Of a stretch of 14,667 bases of DNA, positions 8,413 to 14,667 are shown piece by piece. The position numbers were made by a program, and so were the translations under genes. Where the stretch lies: the NCBI RefSeq assembly GCF_022376445.1, contig NW_025955688.1, forward strand, positions 1 through 14,667. Direction: 5' to 3'. Within the stretch, counting starts at the first letter, position 1, and each line of letters begins with the position of its first letter. Below the pieces are notes generated by a model. The model was not told the DNA's origin, ran no database searches, and worked only from the letters and a program-made list of their open reading frames with translations. The stretch comes from Fomitopsis serialis (Eukaryota > Basidiomycota > Agaricomycetes > Polyporales > Fomitopsidaceae).

Positions 8413-9249
8413 GGCGTTCGGCAGCCCATCGGCCTGCTACCGGTAGCTGCACAGGACGAAGCTCAGTAACCACCACAGGTACCCTTAGCAGGGGATGCGG
8501 GAGACACCGAAAATGCGCTGGCAGATCATGCTTGCGTCTAGAGACCACTATTTTCTGGATGAGGTATTCGACGCCCTTGTCACTTGCATGATACCCGTTC
8601 ACAGTGTGGTCAGTGTCTTCTATAAGCTCTTCACCTGCCTCTTGACACAAGTGGGTGACCTAGAGCCGAGGAGAGACTCTCTGATACAGCAGACAGATTG
8701 GGAGGTTCTGGATATAGTGGTAGCTTCCGATTCCAAGTGGCTACAGCTCACTAGCAGGGTGTCAGTGGTTCAAGACGCAAGCTGCAGTGGAAGCGGTCTT
8801 CCACAGCCAGGTTGCTTTCAAGCTACACTATATTTGCGTCTCACAAGTCGGGATACCATGTGCGTCCGGTGGCGGAACGGGACGTCTGCCTGACCATCAG
8901 TGGAGTCGTTGGGATTGTAAACACCGTGACGGAGAATAAAAAAAGAAATTTACAAAAAGCTCTCCGCTTCAATGTCTTTGGCTGTTTTGTCGTGCCTGTT
9001 TAATTAGCGCGAGCGAGTCCTCGGACAAGGCTTTGTCTGGGTGAACACATGCGTTAATGGTGGCCATCGAACAACGAGGGTGGTGATGAAGGGGTGAACA
9101 ACGAATTCGACCAAGTATGACAAGGACGACATGGCGTGGGAAATGGGGACGATCAGAACACGTGTGTACGGATCACCGAGCGGGCGCCCCGCTCTCTGAG
9201 GGGGCGTACAAATCCTGCCACTGCCGCAGACGAGCCAGTCGCTGCGCCC
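8413..9249. other. Gene-poor stretch upstream of the 9250 gene
   Basis: No supportable gene. An open frame at 8495-8893 (plus) lacks recognisable domains and splice partners. A short A-rich patch lies at about 8936-8960. The final 200 bases are presumably the promoter and 5' leader of the 9250-10316 gene; no TATA box is obvious. Confidence 0.3.
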
Positions 9250-10316
9250 ATGGCCGCGTCCTGCCTCGCCTCCGTCTTCGCCTGCTGCCTCCGTCGTGGC
9301 CGCTCAGCCAGCCCGGTGAGTACTCGCTCCCACCGTTGGAGAGGTATGCTGCTCATCACGGAGGCGTTGTATGGCGACAGGGACGAGACGGCCCTGACGA
9401 ACGCACGCACCTCATCCCACCGACGTCCGATGAGCCTTCCCCGTGAGTCGCCCCTGGAGGCATTGTATACGCGGTAACAGCACTCAGCCCTCAGCGCAGT
9501 GGCAGGGAACCGTATGTTGTCGACCAGCAGCAGCTCAACGCCCGTTTGGGCCCTATTGTCCGCGCCAAAGAAGGGTACGTCCTCCGCATCTCCATGCTCA
9601 TCTGCAGACTCATCCCCGCATGTGCCTCGCGCGCACAACACCCCCACAGAAAGATGGTGAACGTGAACACGCCCCTCCCTTTCAACCTCCACAACCGACC
9701 GCTGCACGACCCCTCTGGCTCCGCGACGCGCTCACGCTCGGCCTCCGCGCACCTCGACCAGCCGACCAAACAGCGTCGTGTGTCATACTCACCCCCGCGC
9801 GATTCGTCTGCCTCGCCGTCAATACCTACCAGCCATTCGACGTCGTCCCTCCAGCCCGGCGATGCATCCTACCTGCCGCCCGAGGCCGACCCCGAGTATG
9901 GCCGCCGCTCGGTGCTCAATGTCCGGCTTGTGCGCGGCGCGCCTGGCAACAGCATCTGGACCCGGCGCGGCCGCAGCGTGACGCGGGGCAGGTACAGCCG
10001 CTTCAGCGATGATGGTGGCGCTGCGAGGCAGAGTCGGCAGGAGCAGAAGGTGTGGGACAGGAACGGCCTCGCGAACGGCGACGCTTCCTTGGCAGCTGCA
10101 GGGGAAGCGTGTGTCCCTGAGCATGACAAGGAAGGAAATGGGGTCGTTCGTGAGGAAGAGCGAGCAGACGAGACGGCGGAGTCTACGCCCCACCCACCAT
10201 TAGGTGGCTCGCCGGCCAGCGAGGATCCCGACTCAGAAGCAGCGGACGGGGCGGCGCCGGACTTCCGCATAGAGATCACAGACGTTGGGAAGATCTCACA
10301 GAGCTGGGGCGATTGA
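9250..10316 (+). CDS. Cys-rich N-terminus, disordered acidic protein (possible LAMTOR1/Ego1-like anchor), 289 aa
   Basis: Four exons: 9250-9315, 9381-9442, 9500-9574 and 9650-10316. The GT-AG introns (9316-9380, 9443-9499, 9575-9649) join in phase with no frame break. Exon 1 encodes MAASCLASVFACCLRRG, a short hydrophobic start with three cysteines that could be palmitoylated; there is no Gly2, so no N-myristoylation. Exon 2 gives DERTHLIPPTSDEPSP. Exon 3 gives YVVDQQQLNARLGPIVRAKE and runs on as GKMVNVNTPLPFNL. The long last exon is Ser/Pro/Arg-rich and then Glu/Asp-rich, and ends KISQSWGD. The layout (Cys-rich tail, then RTxLIP, then a short helix before VNV) resembles lysosomal/vacuolar adaptor proteins of the LAMTOR1/Ego1 type that anchor TORC1 regulators, but this is a resemblance, not an identification. 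I believe similar proteins ending in SWGD occur widely in agaricomycetes. The ATG at 9250 was chosen because the frame upstream has no conserved features. Confidence 0.82.
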
Positions 10317-11239
10317 CGGGTCACGCGTCGCATGCGATCGCTGGCTGCGACAGTGGGCGCGCAGTGACCTACAGCCTGCTTCCATGTCTCTCAAGCTGGG
10401 ATTCGCGGTACGCATGCGAGCGCCCATGGGCGCCCACAACCGTTTGCTGCCGCCGTCTTCTGTCCCTTCTCTGCTGAGAATTACGTCTCCATGTCCATCT
10501 GCCTCTGTGTGCCGCCTTGCTTACCGCCAGGCGGTACATAGCTGCGGATCATTTCCCTTATGACGACCTTCAGGATGTGCTCACGACGAGGGTGGTGCTC
10601 CAACGGACGCCCGCATATGACTGTTATTCCCTCCTCCCCGAGAACACTCCCTCCACCGTTGTACCCTCCTCATTGCGGTTGATTTTGCTTAGTCGAATAC
10701 AGATGGATACTTGACAAATGTAGCCTAGCACACTATTCCACCTGCTCTTTGTCCGGTCGCGCTCGTTAAACCCACACATCCCACCTCAGTTCGTTATATA
10801 TCTAGCGGATGTGGCAATGAAGACATCCCCAGGTCCTTTATGGTGTGCACATGCCCTCTTTGTGGCTTGCTCTGACGAGCTGACATGGTGGGCCAACGCC
10901 GGCGGGAAGGTTCGTCAGCCACAGTTACACGCCACCCGAGTCCCCGGCGGTCCGAGTCGGTGCACACGAGCACTTTCCTTCCCGCGCTTTGTCGCCCTTG
11001 TCGTTGTAACCTGTCGCGCCGGCCTATACTGACTGTCGGTATTCGGTCAGAGATGCGTGGCAAGATTCCATCTATTTTATACGCAGACTAGGATCCGGAG
11101 AAACAGACCAGCGTATGGCTAGAACAGCAGAGCCACGATGCACAGTATATTCAACAGGGATACAGATAAATTTACCCCATGCTTTCACGACAGAGCATCC
11201 CTTCCCAAGCTAACAGTCTACACTATCTTCAAGTCTACA
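10317..11239. other. Convergent intergenic region; no gene seen
   Basis: The stretch lies between the 3' ends of the 9250-10316 gene (plus) and the caspase-domain gene (minus). It contains both 3' UTRs. Open frames at 10285-10714 (plus) and 10794-11063 (minus) have no domain signal. No polyadenylation consensus, RNA gene or mobile element was recognised. Confidence 0.35.
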
Positions 11240-13769
11240 TCAATGCACGCGAGGGTTCTTGCAGGTCAGAAGGTAAGTCCATGCACTCCATAGCTCGCGC
11301 TGTTCGACAGACTTCTGCAGCCTTGCCGCTCGATAGCCGTTGTAGGAGCCTTGGGCGACGAAACTCATGTCCACAAAGGACGTAGACACGAACAATTTGA
11401 GGAAGCTCGTGTCGATGTCTTTCCCGGGTGGAACCTCTACCCGGATGGTCGAATCCTTCCGATTTCCCGCGACCCGTAACCCACTTTGAGGCTATTGTGG
11501 GCACGAAGGGGAGGTGCCATGGACGAGGATTCGGGATAATGCCAGGCCTGGGCGATTCGTGAGCTACAGCCTCGTTGCACACGTCGGAGCACATGCTCAC
11601 CTGAATACTGTAGTCATTGGGATCAAAATTGAATATATAGGGGAATAAGTATAGTCCGAGTCGTTGACGATTTCATGCCGTAGTGTGACTCAAAATCGGT
11701 GAGAACAGCCTCCTGCGCACGCCGGGCCATGGGCCTTGTACGCCTTCACCTGATGCTCGCCATGGAAAAGGTTCACCTCGTCACCGGCACGTACCGCTCA
11801 CTCCGGCGCTCTCCTCGCGCAATCGGTACAGCTCGAGGTGGACCGGGAGAATACGTCAACGGGTTCGGCTGGCGGTACAGATGGAAGTTGAAGTGGAGCG
11901 GGCCATAACAAGGTACTGGACGTGGGCTTTGTCCGATCCACGGTGATCGGCGGGCGAACTGGCGCATGAGGGGGTCGTATCGCTCCACGATCGTGTCATT
12001 CGTCGTCGTGCTAGGTATGAGGCTCAAGTCAGCCTGATCTGGAGAGTCCGCGGCAGGTATACGGTCCTTGATTGGGATGGGATCGCTCCTGACCAAGCTC
12101 CGTGTGTTCCCCTTGACACTGGGGGACGAAGACGTCCAGGTGAGGTCCTCGTGTTCCAGTCCTGGACACCGCGCGAGCCCCGGTGGCGATGTCGAACGTC
12201 GCCCTACACAACACTCACACTCGAGATCTTTGAGATCCGAGACGACGAGCGTGCCGAGGTTCCTGTCCGTTTCGTCGCGGGCCTGTACGGTGAACGTCGT
12301 GCGAGGTGCGATACCGTGGATCCGGCCGGCGTGCACGACGAACGAGCCGTTTCTTACGGTGATCCTGAACCCGTTCACGATCTTGATCGTGGTGTTCCAC
12401 AGAAGCCTGTTCTTGTGCTTGCCGAGGCATTGTGGGTGCTGGAACACTGTCGCCGGCAGGAGTTCCTCGAAGAGGTAGGCATACGTGAGACCAGCAGTCA
12501 TGCCTTCATGCTGGTCTAGGACCTCGAGGAGCGTGCTCGTGAAGAACCCTCGAATCGCTTTCGTCCTCTCGACGATCCGTTCCATGGCCTCCTCTTCCGC
12601 GCGACAGGCACTCATCAGCACGTGTGACTTCATGGCATCGTAGCGGAAGCTGGTGGGCACAACGTTCTTCGCTGCTCTGTTGCCTTCGTTACGACCTGGC
12701 CACCATTTGCGGGCGTCGGCGTCAGTGGTCGATGGGATCACGGGTTTCACGTCTCGGGGAGGGGTCAGATATCGTAATCCTCGCTCTTTCCGCGTGATGG
12801 TGCCCGAATGACAACAGTCGAAGATACTCGTCTGCACAATGTCAGCACTGGCATACAAGGGTGGTCAGAAGATATACGTACGATATTGTCCCCTTTCACG
12901 TGCGCCAGTTCGCGGAAGAGGCCGTTGAGCGTCGTGCTCGGGATGCCGTGTACCGTGGTGAAGTTCAAGTCTTGAGGGCAAATACACTCGACGATGTCGC
13001 CGTCCAACCCCCAGTCTTCAGAGGCATACTCCCGCGTGCCATGACCAGCGAAGAAGAAGATGATACCATCTCCCTTGTTGATCGCATCATTCTCGATGAG
13101 GTGCCTCCTGAATGTCGAAAGTATGGACTCGCGCGAGGCGTCTCTATTCAAGAGAGTGACCAATTGCGACGCCGGAACGTGTAGCTTGTTTTGAGGAACT
13201 CCGCCATTGCTTGGCCGTCGGCTACGCACCCCTGCAAGGGAGCAGTGGGGTAGTCGTTGATCGCGATGACCAGCGCCCATATACCAGATTCGGCGCCCCT
13301 TTCACTCATGTCAGACCACATCGAGCCAGTGGTGTGAATGCAGAACTCACGTTGTTTCAAGTTTAACGAGCGCCTGCGCTCTATGGGAGGCGGTATGAAG
13401 TGAGTCTGGATTGTGCAGTCAGAGACAGGGCATAACACGCACGTTTCTGCCTCTTCCTCTGGCGACGGGGTATTCGCGCCAGATTCCGAAGACGATGCAC
13501 CCGAGTTCACTCTCGCGACGACTGGCGGGGCCAGTAATGCACCATTGCTTGAGGGAGGCGGAGACGACTCATTCGCCTTGCCCCCAACAGTGCTGGATGT
13601 TGCCATCGTCGGAGCCTCAGTCTCCATAATCATAACCGTATTCAGCATACTCGATCGATCGAAGAGGTAGCGAGAAGATACATACCTCTCCTCGATCATC
13701 TTGCTTGGCCGCTTTCGATTTGACCTTCGAGTCACCCTTCTTCCTGATAATCTTGAGTAGAGACTTCAT
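11240..13769 (-). CDS. Caspase-domain protein (peptidase C14, metacaspase-like) with long beta-rich C-terminus; several apparent frameshifts
   Basis: Four exons on the minus strand: 13769-13686 (MKSLLKIIRKKGDSKVKSK...), 13621-12882, 12831-11601 and 11547-11240, with GT-AG introns 13622-13685, 12832-12881 and 11548-11600. The product would be about 790 aa. A Ser/Pro-rich prodomain precedes the p20-like fold: WALVIAINDYPTAPLQGCVAD (split by no intron), then catalytic His near residue 222 in FFFAGHGTRE and catalytic Cys near 282 in SIFDCCHSGT. After the caspase core come FRYDAMKSHVLMSACRAEE (bundle end), GFFTSTLLEVL, and a C-terminal beta-rich region with ADSPDQADLSL, LHFNFHLYR, IVNDSDYT, MAPPLRA, VGYGS and TSFLKLFVSTSFVDM. 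Such proteases cleave after Arg/Lys or Asp and are linked to cell death and stress in fungi. The dyad is intact. The frame slips at 13189-13192, several times within 12100-12235, within about 11760-11860, near 11671-11673 and 11647-11648, and at 11440-11442, each well-resolved case by one missing base. Confidence 0.85.
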
Positions 13770-13811
13770 AGCTGTTCGCTGTGCAGCTCAGGAATCAAGC
13801 TCCCGAGATGC

Positions 13812-13817
13812 TATATA
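13812..13817 (-). promoter_or_regulatory. Possible TATA box of the caspase-domain gene
   Basis: TATATA within the self-complementary CTATATAG, about 43 bp upstream of the ATG at 13769. The short distance would leave a very short 5' leader, so this is plausible but not strong. Confidence 0.4.
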
Positions 13818-14667
13818 GCGTCGCGGATCCGGACTTAAGGCGCAAAGCTGTGCATAGCTCCATTGATCGACTCAGGGAAGACCTAAGGCACGACGTGAAC
13901 GGCTTCGTATGATGATCCCGTACGGCTCAGAGCTACCCTTATATGGCAATCACGTCGGGTATTACCTGTGAAACCATCTGTTGTGTGGTCGAAAGGCTGT
14001 AGCCGCGGGCCCACCGTACTGCGGGCAGTGTTGAAATTGCCTGGCTTGCGTGTGGCTCGTACGGCGTGGTCTTCGCCACTGTGGTGCGCAATGCACCGGC
14101 ATGAGAAATGGGAACCGCAACGCCGCCTGGACCGCGGCACTTGACTTGCAGGGGACTCAGAGCCGCGGGCTGGTCACAATCGTCATTGACCGTGCCATTC
14201 ATCGATATCATGGGACGGTGAGGCGGAGGGCTGATGTATTCATGTTTCAATCATTGCGATACGACAAACCAGATACATGTCTGCGTAGACTCACGTTTGT
14301 CGGAAGATTTCTTGCAAGAAGCCACGGCTACGGTTTTCGACTTGCCCATTCATCTGTATATCGGACGCAAAATGCATTGATGTCGGCAGTGAAAAGTCCC
14401 AACTAGACGATTGCTAGTAGGATGCAGATACGATGAACCACTGATGGGCGAATCCTCCGAGTCCATCTGCGACCTCAGATGTGAGCACCTGCGGACACCG
14501 CGAGATCGACGTGATACAGCACTTACATTGTTTACATATCTGGGGCGAAGCCCGTCGCAGGTTGCCACGAGACAGTGACGGTACCTCACGAGTTGGTGGT
14601 TGGGCAGCATGCACTGGCAGAGGGGGAATTACCGCATTGGGACCATCGGTAGTTGCCGGCCGTCCCG
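13818..14667. other. Right-hand end of window; no supportable gene
   Basis: Open frames at 13939-14250 (minus), 14050-14406 (plus) and 14350-14614 (minus) overlap one another, carry no recognised motif and give no clean exon chain. A minus-strand GTAAGT donor-like site near 14527 with an upstream frame reading PTREVPSLSRGNLRRASP could be part of a gene that continues beyond the window, but I cannot support it. Confidence 0.3.

Noticed and set aside
9153..9707. 184-aa minus-strand open frame opposite the 9250-10316 gene
   Set aside because: The plus strand has four in-phase exons with good splice sites. The opposite frame has no recognisable content.
10540..10560. TGCGGATCATT resembling the 3' end of small-subunit rRNA or ITS border
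   Set aside because: Only a few bases match and nothing around it resembles rRNA.
12215..12430. Separate small gene inside the caspase gene
   Set aside because: Arg/His-rich shadow frame. The real frame here reads the conserved NGFRITVRNGSFVVHAGRIHG region.
13305..13350. An intron with a GTGAGT donor at 13350-13345 in the caspase gene
   Set aside because: The reading frame stays open through it, and no acceptor restores the phase leading into WALVIAINDYP, so I keep it as coding.
1..14667. CRISPR array, transposon terminal repeats or LTRs
   Set aside because: No regularly spaced repeats, target-site duplications or transposase/reverse-transcriptase motifs were seen. Short repeats longer than about 20 bp were not searched exhaustively.

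Overview
The window looks like genomic DNA of a filamentous basidiomycete, most likely an agaricomycete (mushroom or polypore lineage). The basis is dense short GT-AG introns (about 50-75 nt), an intron-containing nuclear tRNA-Ser, and protein families typical of that group: a DUF6593 protein, a large caspase-domain (peptidase C14) protein and IPNS-like 2-oxoglutarate oxygenases with six introns. I see no bacterial operon, CRISPR array, rRNA or clear transposon. The species cannot be named from this sequence.

Layout, left to right. (1) 252-1626, plus strand: a multi-exon membrane protein with a long disordered N-terminus. (2) 1881-3322 and 3948-5379, minus strand: two tandem paralogous Fe(II)/2OG dioxygenases of 364 aa each. 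All seven exons have the same length in the two copies, so this is an intact gene duplication. Each copy has a TATAAA element upstream of its start. (3) 5776-6519, minus: a three-exon DUF6593-type protein. (4) 6520-9249: gene-poor, holding one tRNA-Ser(CGA) with a 30-nt intron (7529-7640, minus), a 16-bp perfect palindrome, and an unidentified possible coding remnant around 8100-8412. (5) 9250-10316, plus: a four-exon acidic, disordered protein with a Cys-rich N-terminus and a conserved-looking QSWGD tail. (6) 11240-13769, minus: a caspase-domain protein of roughly 790 aa with an intact His/Cys dyad and a long beta-rich C-terminal region. (7) 13770-14667: no gene I can support.

The most notable pattern is technical or evolutionary. 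Three genes (252-1626, 5776-6519, 11240-13769) need repeated one-base reading-frame corrections. In every well-resolved case one base appears to be missing, usually in a short mononucleotide run, and the protein picks up in the next frame with family-like sequence. The two dioxygenases, the 9250-10316 gene and the tRNA need no correction. This fits uncorrected homopolymer deletions in a long-read assembly better than gene decay, but the sequence alone cannot decide.

The genes do not form an obvious pathway. The duplicated oxygenases are the only clear functional pair, and no other biosynthetic enzyme sits beside them. I found no convincing new multi-gene system.
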